From Paludibacteraceae bacterium (GTDB taxonomy: Bacteria; Bacteroidota; Bacteroidia; Bacteroidales; Paludibacteraceae): a stretch of 12,768 nt of DNA. The notes under the pieces were generated by a model. The model did not search any database, was not told where the DNA came from, and was given only the letters and a program-made list of their open reading frames with translations. Location: contig JAGCIZ010000331.1 of the NCBI GenBank assembly GCA_017648235.1, positions 1 through 12,768 on the forward strand, read 5' to 3'. The position numbers were made by a program, and so were the translations under genes. Of this stretch, positions 1 through 6,509 are shown piece after piece. How positions within the stretch are numbered: the first letter of the stretch is position 1; each line of letters opens with the position of its first letter.

Positions 1-1
1 C

Positions 2-796
2 TTTGATGGAAAGATTTATTTCTTTGTTCAAACCTCATCGGATGTAAAACTTTATACAAGTTCAGATGCGGAAACTTGGGCGGAAGAAACATTGAATGGA
101 TTGCCTTTTTTGAATGTAGAATCACTGATTTGTACCGGAAAGAAGTTTTATGTTATCAGTGAGAATGTTCTTTATACTTCTGTTGATGGTAAAAATTGGG
201 AATCAAAATCGCTAAGCAATACATTTACAAAAATGCTATTCCATGTAGATGATAAGGCTTTTGCGGTAATGCAAAAAGAGGGAAATAGTATTGTAGCAGA
301 TGTAGAAAATGAAGCAGTTTTGCAGAGTTATCCTGAAGCTTTGCTTTCAGAAGGGATATCGTACATTTCAAGAGCAATGCCATCCGGAAAGACTCAGTGT
401 ACTGTAATTGGCAATGGAGAGGTGTTTGCTACGGAAGATGGAGAACACTGGATTTCTTTGCCAAATTCTGCAAATAGAAAAACGCCTCAACGTACTTATG
501 CTACGGCATTTTTTTATGATCACTTTCTATTCCTTTTTGGAGGATTGGAAAATGGAAACTTGTCTGAAAAGTTGATTTTTTCTTCGGATTACGGAATGAC
601 GTGGAATGATGCTGATGCAAAAACTGACGCGTTTTTGCTTAATTCGGAATTACAGTCTTCTCAGAAAGCATCAATAGTAGTTGACGATGTCAATCATAAT
701 GTTTACATCATTGGAGGACAAGGTGTTTCTGGGGAGTTTTTGAAAAAAGTTTGGAAAGGAAAGAAAAACGAAACTTTCTTTGATAACTATAAATAA
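2..796 (+). CDS. Asp-box/kelch-like beta-propeller protein, probably DUF6242 family (5' end missing)
   Basis: The reading frame is open from the left edge, so the true start and any signal peptide lie outside the window; 264 residues are visible. An ATG at 92 is internal and not a credible start, because coding-like sequence continues upstream of it. At least four Asp-box (BNR-type) motifs of the form S-x-D-x-G-x-x-W are visible: SSDAETW (59-79, degenerate), SVDGKNW (179-199), TEDGEHW (431-451) and SSDYGMTW (581-604). Two kelch-like strands also occur, FLFLFGG and VYIIGG. This points to a beta-propeller, probably exported or surface-anchored, but its ligand is unknown. I recall that Bacteroidales carry DUF6242 proteins next to aroA, which fits, although the family assignment is from memory. 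The stop codon overlaps the aroA start by one base (TAATG), so the two are probably translated in a coupled way. The propeller fold is fairly secure; the function is not known. Confidence 0.75.
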   Translation, partial: FDGKIYFFVQTSSDVKLYTSSDAETWAEETLNGLPFLNVESLICTGKKFYVISENVLYTSVDGKNWESKSLSNTFTKMLFHVDDKAFAVMQKEGNSIVADVENEAVLQSYPEALLSEGISYISRAMPSGKTQCTVIGNGEVFATEDGEHWISLPNSANRKTPQRTYATAFFYDHFLFLFGGLENGNLSEKLIFSSDYGMTWNDADAKTDAFLLNSELQSSQKASIVVDDVNHNVYIIGGQGVSGEFLKKVWKGKKNETFFDNYK

Positions 797-2028
797 TGAT
801 CACAAAAAAGTTAATAGCACCACAATCTTTTTCTGATGTTGAAATTTCTTTGCCAACATCAAAAAGCATCTGTAATAGGGCGTTGATTATCAATGCTCTT
901 TGTGGAGGAGACTTCTCTTGCATTGAAAATATTTCTTCAAGTGACGATACTGAAGTCTTGTTTAGGGCTTTGAGCGAACCTTGCAAGGATGTAGTTGATA
1001 TTGGTGCCGCAGGAACGGCAATGCGTTTTCTTACGGCGTATTTTGCGCAAAAAAAAGGCTCTAATGTTATTCTCACAGGCTCGAAGCGTATGAAAGAGCG
1101 TCCTATTGCAACGTTGGTTGAGGCGTTGAGAGAACTTGGCGCTGATATTTCTTATGTAGAAAAAGATGGATTTCCTCCTCTCCGAATTGTTGGGAAAGAA
1201 TTGAAGGGAGGAAGAATCAAGCTATCGGCAAACGTTAGTAGTCAGTATATTTCTGCATTGATGATGATTGCTCCGGCTATGACAAATGGTCTTGAAATTC
1301 TACTAGAAGGAGAAATTATTTCTCAGCCTTATATAGAAATGACTCAAAAGATAATGGAATTTTTTGGAGCTAAAGTTTCTTTTGGAGATCAAGAATTAAA
1401 AATACTGAAATCATTTTATAAACCAACATTGTTTTCGGTAGAAGCGGATTGGTCGGCGGCTTCGTATTGGTACTCAATTCTTTTGGTTCAAAAGGGAGGA
1501 GAGTTTTTTCTTAGTGGGTTGGAAAAAGAAAGTTTACAAGGAGATCGAGCTGTGTGTGATATTTTTGCAAAACTTGGTGTAGAAACTCAGTTTGTTGAAC
1601 AAGGTGCAAGACTTTTTTATTCTCCTAAATCAATTAAGATGTTAGAATACAACTTTGTCAATCAACCCGATTTGGCTCAAACGGTTGTGGTGGCATGTTG
1701 TTTGGAAAATATTCATTTTTGTTTTTCTGGTTTGCAAAGTTTGAAAATAAAGGAGACGAATAGAATTCTTGCCTTGCAAAACGAAATGAAGAAAGTGGGG
1801 TATGTTTTGGAAGAGCCTAAGGAAGGAATGTTGTGTTGGAATGGTAAAACTTGTGAAGCAGAACAGGTACCACTGATAAAAACATATTCTGATCATCGTA
1901 TGGCGATGGCTTTTGCGCCAGTTGCTATAAAATTCCCTTTCATAGAAGTGGAAAATCCTGAAGTAGTAACTAAATCTTATCCTACGTTTTGGAGTGATTT
2001 ACAGAAAGTAGGTTTTTATTTAGAGTAG
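796..2028 (+). CDS. aroA: 3-phosphoshikimate 1-carboxyvinyltransferase (EPSP synthase)
   Basis: This cytosolic enzyme joins shikimate 3-phosphate and phosphoenolpyruvate to make EPSP, the sixth step of the chorismate pathway. At 410 residues it is close to the usual family length. Visible signatures are the N-terminal substrate-binding motif PTSKSICNRAL (K23, S24, R28), AAGTAMR (71-77), ERPI (101-104), SSQYISAL (148-155), the acidic EADWSAASYW segment near 216-225, QPD with D292 at the place of the catalytic aspartate (E. coli Asp313), KIKETNR (317-323) and the C-terminal SDHRMAM (365-371). The position equivalent to E. coli Pro101 is Phe78 and that of Asn94 is Ala71, which I believe is normal for Bacteroidota enzymes. 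The start ATG shares its A with the stop of the upstream propeller gene and there is no separate ribosome binding site, so coupled translation is likely. nadK follows after 39 bases. Confidence 0.96.
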   Translation: MITKKLIAPQSFSDVEISLPTSKSICNRALIINALCGGDFSCIENISSSDDTEVLFRALSEPCKDVVDIGAAGTAMRFLTAYFAQKKGSNVILTGSKRMKERPIATLVEALRELGADISYVEKDGFPPLRIVGKELKGGRIKLSANVSSQYISALMMIAPAMTNGLEILLEGEIISQPYIEMTQKIMEFFGAKVSFGDQELKILKSFYKPTLFSVEADWSAASYWYSILLVQKGGEFFLSGLEKESLQGDRAVCDIFAKLGVETQFVEQGARLFYSPKSIKMLEYNFVNQPDLAQTVVVACCLENIHFCFSGLQSLKIKETNRILALQNEMKKVGYVLEEPKEGMLCWNGKTCEAEQVPLIKTYSDHRMAMAFAPVAIKFPFIEVENPEVVTKSYPTFWSDLQKVGFYLE

Positions 2029-2067
2029 TGCTTTTTACGTAATTTGTTCGTATATTTTTAGAGAAAG

Positions 2068-2949
2068 ATGAAAATAGCTGTTTTTGGGAATACTTATCGG
2101 AAAGAAACTTTGGAGCAAGTAAAAATTCTATTTCGCGTGTTGAAGGAGAGAAATATTTTTGTTGCTGTGGAGAAGAGTTTCTATGACTTTATGACGGAAG
2201 AACTTTGTTTCAATCCAGATGTTGATGAAATTATTGGGGAAAGCAATGTTGTTTTTGATTTGGCTTTAAGTATTGGAGGTGATGGTACTTTTCTAAAAAC
2301 AGCATCTTTTATTGGAGACAAGAATATACCAATTTTAGGGATAAATACAGGACGTTTAGGATTTTTGGCAGATATTTCGGGAGATGAAATAGAACCGACA
2401 ATCGATGAGATTCTACAATCGCGCTATTCTATAGAGAAACGTTCAGTGCTGCAACTTTGTATTCATCAAAAAGAGTCGGAAACTTATGGATATGCTCTTA
2501 ATGAGATTGCTGTTTCAAAGCAAGATAGTTCGTCAATGATAACTATTCATACAAAAATAGATGATGTTTTCTTGAATGATTATCAGTCAGATGGACTTAT
2601 TGTTTCAACTCCAACAGGTTCGACTGCTTACTCTATGAGTGTTGGAGGTCCATTGGTGTTGCCGCAGTCAAAAAATTTGATAATCTCGGCAGTTGCGCCT
2701 CATAGTTTGAATGTTCGCCCTTTGGTTTTGCCAGATGATGTGCAGATTGAATTGTCGGTAGAGAGTCGTTCGTCGTGTTTCCTTATTTCGTTGGATGGCC
2801 GTTCGGCTGTGATGGACAAACATACAAAGTTATTTATTAAGAAGGCGCCATTCCATATATGTGTGCTCAAAAGAGAAGGACATACATTCTTTAATACGTT
2901 GCGAACAAAATTGATGTGGGGAGCCGACAAACGGAACTCGAGTGTTTGA
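2068..2949 (+). CDS. nadK: NAD kinase
   Basis: The product is an ATP-dependent NAD kinase that phosphorylates NAD to NADP in the cytosol. It has 293 residues, typical of bacterial NadK. Family motifs are in the right order: the GGDG nucleotide-binding loop (70-73) in SIGGDGTFLKTA, NTGRLGFLAD (93-102), the NE pair (N145, E146), SDGLIVSTPTGSTAYS (174-189) for NAD binding and catalysis, the conserved GGPL segment with a following APH, and a C-terminal SLDG (241-244). The start ATG at 2068 gives the expected N-terminal strand MKIAVFGN. A purine-rich GAGAAAG sits just before it, one of the few SD-like stretches here. The 39-base gap after aroA has no clear promoter, so nadK is probably in the same transcript. 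Confidence 0.96.
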   Translation: MKIAVFGNTYRKETLEQVKILFRVLKERNIFVAVEKSFYDFMTEELCFNPDVDEIIGESNVVFDLALSIGGDGTFLKTASFIGDKNIPILGINTGRLGFLADISGDEIEPTIDEILQSRYSIEKRSVLQLCIHQKESETYGYALNEIAVSKQDSSSMITIHTKIDDVFLNDYQSDGLIVSTPTGSTAYSMSVGGPLVLPQSKNLIISAVAPHSLNVRPLVLPDDVQIELSVESRSSCFLISLDGRSAVMDKHTKLFIKKAPFHICVLKREGHTFFNTLRTKLMWGADKRNSSV

Positions 2950-3014
2950 TAAGAAATTTTTCACCTTTGTATATATCTGTATGATGAACGTGTGCAACAT
3001 ATTATTCTCATTAG

Positions 3015-3041
3015 AAACCCGCTCTGAGCGTAGCGAGTTTT
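3015..3041. repeat. REP-like palindrome downstream of nadK
   Basis: Arms 3015-3023 (AAACCCGCT) and 3032-3040 (AGCGAGTTT) pair over nine positions with one mismatch, around an eight-base loop. An alternative inner palindrome CGCTC-T-GAGCG lies at 3021-3031. The GC-rich core stands out from the A/T-rich surroundings. It ends in TTTT, so it could also act as a weak terminator for the aroA-nadK unit. The core resembles short palindromes scattered between genes in many Bacteroidota, but its copy number cannot be judged from this window. Confidence 0.5.
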
Positions 3042-3043
3042 AT

Positions 3044-3055
3044 ACACACACACAC
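3044..3055. repeat. (AC)6 dinucleotide repeat
   Basis: Six perfect AC units lie directly after the palindrome at 3015-3041 and about 140 bases upstream of the lipoprotein start. The tract is too short to claim phase variation. It is non-coding on both strands. Confidence 0.6.
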
Positions 3056-3101
3056 TAGAAATAGGGCGTTTCTGGCGATTTTACCTCTCTGTAAACTATA
3101 A

Positions 3102-3145
3102 ATAAGTTGCTTGATTTTATCCAAAATCAGGCAACTTATATTGTG
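3102..3145. terminator. Long hairpin, probable terminator between nadK and the lipoprotein gene
   Basis: Left arm 3102-3118 and right arm 3123-3139 pair over 17 positions, with a single T:G wobble and a four-base loop (ATCC). The stem reads ATAAGTTGCTTGATTTT on the left. The T run after it is weak and interrupted (ATTGTGTTTT), but the stem is the strongest in this gap. The symmetry lets it work in either direction. It separates the aroA-nadK unit from the lipoprotein gene that starts at 3198. Confidence 0.6.
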
Positions 3146-3197
3146 TTTTATCAACCCGTATATTTTATTGTTTAATAGTTTTTATAATTGATTTTTT

Positions 3198-4649
3198 ATG
3201 AAAAAGAAACATTTATTTTTTGCAGTGCTTTTTTTGGCTGCATTGGCATTTGGCTTTGTAGGGTGCGAAAACCCTGATGATGAATCTGGTATTTCTATTG
3301 AAAAACCTAGAGAAGATTCTACGAATAGTAACTCAAGTGATTCTGTTGCCGATGGCAACACCAAACCTACTAAAGTACCTAAATTAGTAGTCACAGGAGG
3401 AGCTACCGATGTGGGTCGTAGCAGTGTGACGTTGTGGGGACGGATAAATACCGATACTTTGTGGGCTTTTAATAATATCAAGTGGGGAATGGAGTACGCT
3501 ACAAGTAAGGAAGAAATCTACTCTCACATAGGGAAAAAATCACTTTTTACTGAAAAATTGGTTGGAGAAAACTCTGATGAGTACTATTTTGTTTTTTCGG
3601 ATGTCGTTTCAGAAGATTGGGTTTATTATAATTCTTACGTTTTGATTGATGATATAAAATACATTTATGGAAGAATGGATTCTGTGCATTTATTGAGTAG
3701 GCTTACTCTACTGTCGAACAATAAATCTTACGGAAGGGTATTCAGCAGTTGCTGTCATGGTGGGATTAATGACGCAGAGAAAGAAGGAACTTCTGATTAT
3801 CCTTTTGGTTCTGAGGTAACTATTATAGTTAGTCCTGAAGAGAATTGTTATTTTGTTGGGTGGGGCGACTATGATGGAGATGAATTGACTCGTACCATTA
3901 TCTTAACTTCTGATAGTATTATAATAGCAAATTTTGCTTCTGCTTCATTCTCTATATCATCTACTAAACAGGTCTATTTTTCTTCTGGTAATTTGCAGTA
4001 TAATCCTGCAAATGATGACTGGCGTTTTGCAGAAAATCAAACTGATTATATTGGTTCTATAAATACTAATATTTCTGCAATTTATAATGGTTGGATTGAT
4101 TTGTTTGGTTGGGGAACAGGTGCTGATCCTACAGAGGCTAGCAAAGATTTTAATGATTATCAGAACTTTGTTGATTGGGGTAAGAATAGGATAGAAGAAG
4201 ATGATCCTGATACATGGCGTGCTTTGACTAAAAGTGAGTGGGAATACCTATTAAATAGTCGTGCTAATTCAAGTGCTCTTATTGGAGTGGCTCAAGTAAA
4301 TGGCGTAAATGGACTGATTTTGTTGCCTGATAATTGGTTTTGCCCATCAGGTATAACATTCAAGTCTGGATTTCATAATAGTTATAGTGTGCATTATTAC
4401 GCCGCTTACCAAACCTTTACAGGAAAAGAGTGGTCAAAAATGGAATCTGTAGGTGCTGTTTTTCTTCCTGCTGCAGGCGTTCGCTATAGCTCGACTGTGA
4501 ACGATGTTCAGGTAAGTGGAAACTATTGGTCTGCTGATAAGTACAATAGTATTAATGCGCACTATTTCGGTTTCAACACTAGTGGAGCATATCTAAGTAA
4601 TACTAATCGTTATGTCGGCAATAGTGTACGCCTTGTTAAAGATTTATAA
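3198..4649 (+). CDS. Mosaic surface lipoprotein with Fn3-like, InlB-like and FISUMP-type C-terminal domain
   Basis: The 483-residue product begins with a lipoprotein signal: KKKH, a hydrophobic core, and the lipobox FVGC with Cys23 as the lipidated residue. A Ser/Asn/Asp-rich linker follows (about 24-57). Residues about 58-160 look like a divergent Fn3-type module (VVTGGATDVGRSSVTLWGRI is typical of its first strands). Residues about 170-247 match the divergent InlB B-repeat pattern (FGSEVTIIVSPEENCYFVGW, then a TSDSIIIANF ending). Residues about 252-483 are a FISUMP-type domain (C-type-lectin/FGE-like fold), with FSSGNLQYNP, WRFAENQTDYIG, GWIDLFGWGTG, WRALTKSEWEYL, NGLILLPDNW, VFLPAAGVRY, GNYWSAD and a final NSVRLVKDL. 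It is probably outer-membrane anchored and may bind ligands or mediate attachment, but no activity can be read off. It is monocistronic between terminator-like palindromes. ATG 3198 is the only start that gives the signal peptide. Confidence 0.88.
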   Translation: MKKKHLFFAVLFLAALAFGFVGCENPDDESGISIEKPREDSTNSNSSDSVADGNTKPTKVPKLVVTGGATDVGRSSVTLWGRINTDTLWAFNNIKWGMEYATSKEEIYSHIGKKSLFTEKLVGENSDEYYFVFSDVVSEDWVYYNSYVLIDDIKYIYGRMDSVHLLSRLTLLSNNKSYGRVFSSCCHGGINDAEKEGTSDYPFGSEVTIIVSPEENCYFVGWGDYDGDELTRTIILTSDSIIIANFASASFSISSTKQVYFSSGNLQYNPANDDWRFAENQTDYIGSINTNISAIYNGWIDLFGWGTGADPTEASKDFNDYQNFVDWGKNRIEEDDPDTWRALTKSEWEYLLNSRANSSALIGVAQVNGVNGLILLPDNWFCPSGITFKSGFHNSYSVHYYAAYQTFTGKEWSKMESVGAVFLPAAGVRYSSTVNDVQVSGNYWSADKYNSINAHYFGFNTSGAYLSNTNRYVGNSVRLVKDL

Positions 4650-4723
4650 AACTAAATTGCTCCACCTATTCTTTGAAAGGTTTTTTTCTCTGTTTTCTTC
4701 AAGAGGAGAGTGAGAAAATGGTA

Positions 4724-4750
4724 TAGGGACGCTCCTAAAGAGCGTCTCTA
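4724..4750. repeat. REP-like palindrome (GACGCTC...GAGCGTC)
   Basis: Arms 4724-4734 (TAGGGACGCTC) and 4740-4750 (GAGCGTCTCTA) pair over eleven positions with one G:T wobble, around a five-base loop CTAAA. It is GC-rich compared with its flanks. The AGAGACGC-type end is reminiscent of dispersed interspersed palindromes seen in Bacteroidota and other phyla. No poly-T run directly follows, so a repeat element is more likely than a terminator. Confidence 0.55.
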
Positions 4751-4771
4751 CATTGTTTTGTTAAATATAGG

Positions 4772-4801
4772 AATCGGATTCTTCTGTGCCGATTATTTTT
4801 T
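4772..4801 (+). terminator. Intrinsic terminator after the lipoprotein gene
   Basis: A six-base stem AATCGG/CCGATT (4772-4777 with 4789-4794) with an 11-base loop is followed at once by ATTTTTT. The stem is short but GC-centred and the T run is good. It would end the lipoprotein transcript before the acyltransferase promoter. Confidence 0.5.
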
Positions 4802-4838
4802 ACTTTCTAATAAAAATAAAATCCAGAAACTTTTTCAT

Positions 4839-4846
4839 TAACTTTG
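4839..4846 (+). promoter_or_regulatory. Bacteroidota -7 element TAACTTTG for the acyltransferase gene
   Basis: The octamer matches the Bacteroidota sigma-ABfr -7 consensus TAnnTTTG exactly. No good TTTG -33 element is found 19-21 bases upstream, where the sequence is A-rich. Transcription would begin near 4853, leaving a leader of only about 11 bases before the proposed GTG start. Confidence 0.5.
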
Positions 4847-4863
4847 CACATCTAGAATAAAAG

Positions 4864-5811
4864 GTGGTGAGCAAACAAAAGGGAATCAATCTAAAATGCC
4901 ATAAGCGTTTAGCGTTGGAGTTGTTGTGGTGTTTGTGCTATGTGGTGAGTGTAATGCCTCGTTGGTTTCGCTACTATTTGTTGCAGCCTTTTGTAGCCGG
5001 ATTACTTAAACTAGTTGGCTATAGACGCACAGTAATCACCACTAATTTGCAAAAGTCTTTTCCAAATAAATCGGAAAATGAAATTCAGAAAATTCGCAGA
5101 GGTTATTACGACACATTGGCGGAGGTGATTGTTGACACCATCAGTCTTGTAAGTGCCAAAGAAAAACGTCAATCGGAGTTTTTGGTTTGGGAAAATAGCC
5201 AAGAGGTGATAAACAAAACCAAAGGAAAAGACTGGATAGCTATGGCAGCACATTATGGTTGCTGGGAATATTTCCCAATGTGGTGTTGGCAAGACAAGAA
5301 TTGCAATTTTGTGAGTGTATATCATCCGCTTCATAGCGAAGTTTTCGAGTGTTTTTATGGGCGATTGCGTAGCTTCTCGGAAAATGTTCGTCAAATACCA
5401 ATGGGCGAGGCTGTACGTTTTTATCTAAAAAATCGTGGTGTAGGAAGAAATCTCGTACTTGGACTTGTTTCCGACCAAAGTCCACGTCTTACGGCAGATA
5501 GTTATTGGCATAGTTTTTTGAATCAAGATACGATATTTAATGAGGGAGCAGAATTGTTGGCAAGAAAATTTCAATTGCCGATTTATTATGCCTACATTAA
5601 GCGTCTTGCTCGTGGAAAATATTCGTTAAAACTTATTGAATTATATAATGGAATTGATGAGGTTGCTCCTCACGAGATAAACGAGCGATATGTACGAATT
5701 TTGGAAAAACAAATAATAGATTGTCCGGAGTTGTGGATGTGGTCGCACCGCCGATGGAAACATACACCCGAAAAACAGATCCGCATCTTTGGAGAAAAAT
5801 GTAAAAAATAG
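4864..5811 (+). CDS. LpxL/HtrB-family lipid A biosynthesis acyltransferase
   Basis: This is a membrane-associated lysophospholipid/lipid A late acyltransferase homologue that would transfer an acyl chain to a lipid A precursor on the inner face of the cytoplasmic membrane. In 315 residues it shows an N-terminal hydrophobic anchor (about 17-52), the family segment GYRRTVITTNLQKSFPNKS (52-70), the catalytic H-x4-E motif as HYGCWE (H130, E135), SDQSPR (203-208), FLNQDT (218-223) and the closing WMWSHRRWKH (291-300). The motif set fits the Bacteroidota LpxL-like group; the exact acyl position cannot be told. No ATG is available near the N-terminus. Starting at the first in-frame ATG (codon 31) would cut off the conserved N-terminal helix, so GTG at 4864 or the adjacent GTG at 4867 is preferred. 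It is transcribed alone from the TAACTTTG promoter. Confidence 0.9.
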   Translation: MVSKQKGINLKCHKRLALELLWCLCYVVSVMPRWFRYYLLQPFVAGLLKLVGYRRTVITTNLQKSFPNKSENEIQKIRRGYYDTLAEVIVDTISLVSAKEKRQSEFLVWENSQEVINKTKGKDWIAMAAHYGCWEYFPMWCWQDKNCNFVSVYHPLHSEVFECFYGRLRSFSENVRQIPMGEAVRFYLKNRGVGRNLVLGLVSDQSPRLTADSYWHSFLNQDTIFNEGAELLARKFQLPIYYAYIKRLARGKYSLKLIELYNGIDEVAPHEINERYVRILEKQIIDCPELWMWSHRRWKHTPEKQIRIFGEKCKK

Positions 5812-5944
5812 AATATTATGGGTGTTGTTATTACAAAAGAATCTCAATCTATGTGTATAATAATGTAGAAAAGTATCAAAACTGTAATTTTTTTTAAAAA
5901 TAAAAGAAGATAGTGATAGTGTTTTTTCAAAAAAGCAGGTATTA

Positions 5945-5976
5945 TTTTTAGAAAAAAGAAAAAAATATTATCTTTG
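5945..5976 (+). promoter_or_regulatory. Promoter of the rimP-nusA-infB operon
   Basis: TATCTTTG at 5969-5976 is a perfect TAnnTTTG -7 element. A T-rich TTTT stretch at 5945-5949 stands about 19-20 bases upstream, at the expected position of the -33 TTTG element, so the -33 box is imperfect. The predicted transcript starts near 5983 and carries about 55 bases of leader before rimP. Confidence 0.65.
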
Positions 5977-5990
5977 CCAACGGAAAAAAG

Positions 5991-6023
5991 ACGGAAGGGG
6001 ACTTAATTCAAGTCTCCTTCGTT
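5991..6023 (+). promoter_or_regulatory. Leader hairpin in the rimP 5' UTR
   Basis: GAAGGGGACTT (5994-6004) pairs with AAGTCTCCTTC (6010-6020) over eleven positions with one G:T wobble and a five-base AATTC loop. The stem can be extended through ACG/CGT with a bulged G. It lies between the predicted transcription start and the rimP ATG (6039), with about 18 unpaired bases before the start codon. No strong T run follows, so a translational or NusA-responsive element is more likely than a simple terminator. In E. coli this operon is autoregulated in its leader; regulation here is an inference. Confidence 0.55.
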
Positions 6024-6038
6024 GTTAGATTAAGTTAG

Positions 6039-6506
6039 ATGATTGCAAAAAGTGAAATAACAAAAATAGTAGAAGAGTATCTTGTTGATACCGATTACTT
6101 TTTGGTTGATGTCTGTGTTTCTGCAGATAATCGTATTGTGGTAGAAATTGATTCTTTCGAAGGAGTTGATGTTGATTTTTGTGCAAATTTGAGCAAAAAA
6201 ATTGAAGAAAATTTCGACCGTGAACAAGAAGATTTTGAGTTGGAAGTTGGTTCTGCAGGGTTGACTTCTCCGTTTAAAGTTAGTCAGCAATACGAGAAGA
6301 ACTTAGGAAAAGAAGTGGAAATTTTGACCAAGAGCGGGGAAAAACTAGTTGGAATTCTTTCAGCAGTGAGCGACGAAAGTTTTACATTGGAGGTAGAAGT
6401 GAAAGAAAAACTTGAAGGATCAAAGCGTAAAACATTGGTAAAAAAGAACCTTGATTTTGATAAAAGTGGTATAAAATACATCAAATATTTAATTAGATTC
6501 AAATAA
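6039..6506 (+). CDS. rimP: Ribosome maturation factor RimP
   Basis: RimP helps late assembly of the 30S ribosomal subunit in the cytosol. The 155-residue product has the two expected domains. The N-terminal alpha/beta domain (about 1-80) contains the segment IVVEIDSFEGVDVDFCANLS and then FELEVGSAGLTSPFK. The C-terminal SH3-like domain (about 85-155) contains GKEVEILTKSGEKLVGIL. The GSAGLTSPF segment and the ending YIKYLIRFK are typical of Bacteroidota RimP. It is the first gene of the operon, with nusA starting three bases after its stop. The start ATG at 6039 follows a structured leader and has no SD sequence. Confidence 0.95.
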   Translation: MIAKSEITKIVEEYLVDTDYFLVDVCVSADNRIVVEIDSFEGVDVDFCANLSKKIEENFDREQEDFELEVGSAGLTSPFKVSQQYEKNLGKEVEILTKSGEKLVGILSAVSDESFTLEVEVKEKLEGSKRKTLVKKNLDFDKSGIKYIKYLIRFK

Positions 6507-6509
6507 ACT

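Noticed and set aside
2041..2067. Possible nadK promoter (TTTG and TATATTTT in the aroA-nadK gap)
   Set aside because: The two elements are only a few bases apart instead of about 19-21, so they cannot form one Bacteroidota promoter.
3080..3095. Inverted repeat TTTAC/GTAAA upstream of the lipoprotein gene
   Set aside because: It has only five base pairs in A/T-rich DNA. The neighbouring 17-bp hairpin explains the local symmetry better.
5818..5868. Short 16-codon open frame after the acyltransferase gene
   Set aside because: It has no promoter or ribosome binding site and no recognisable peptide features. It is within chance expectation.
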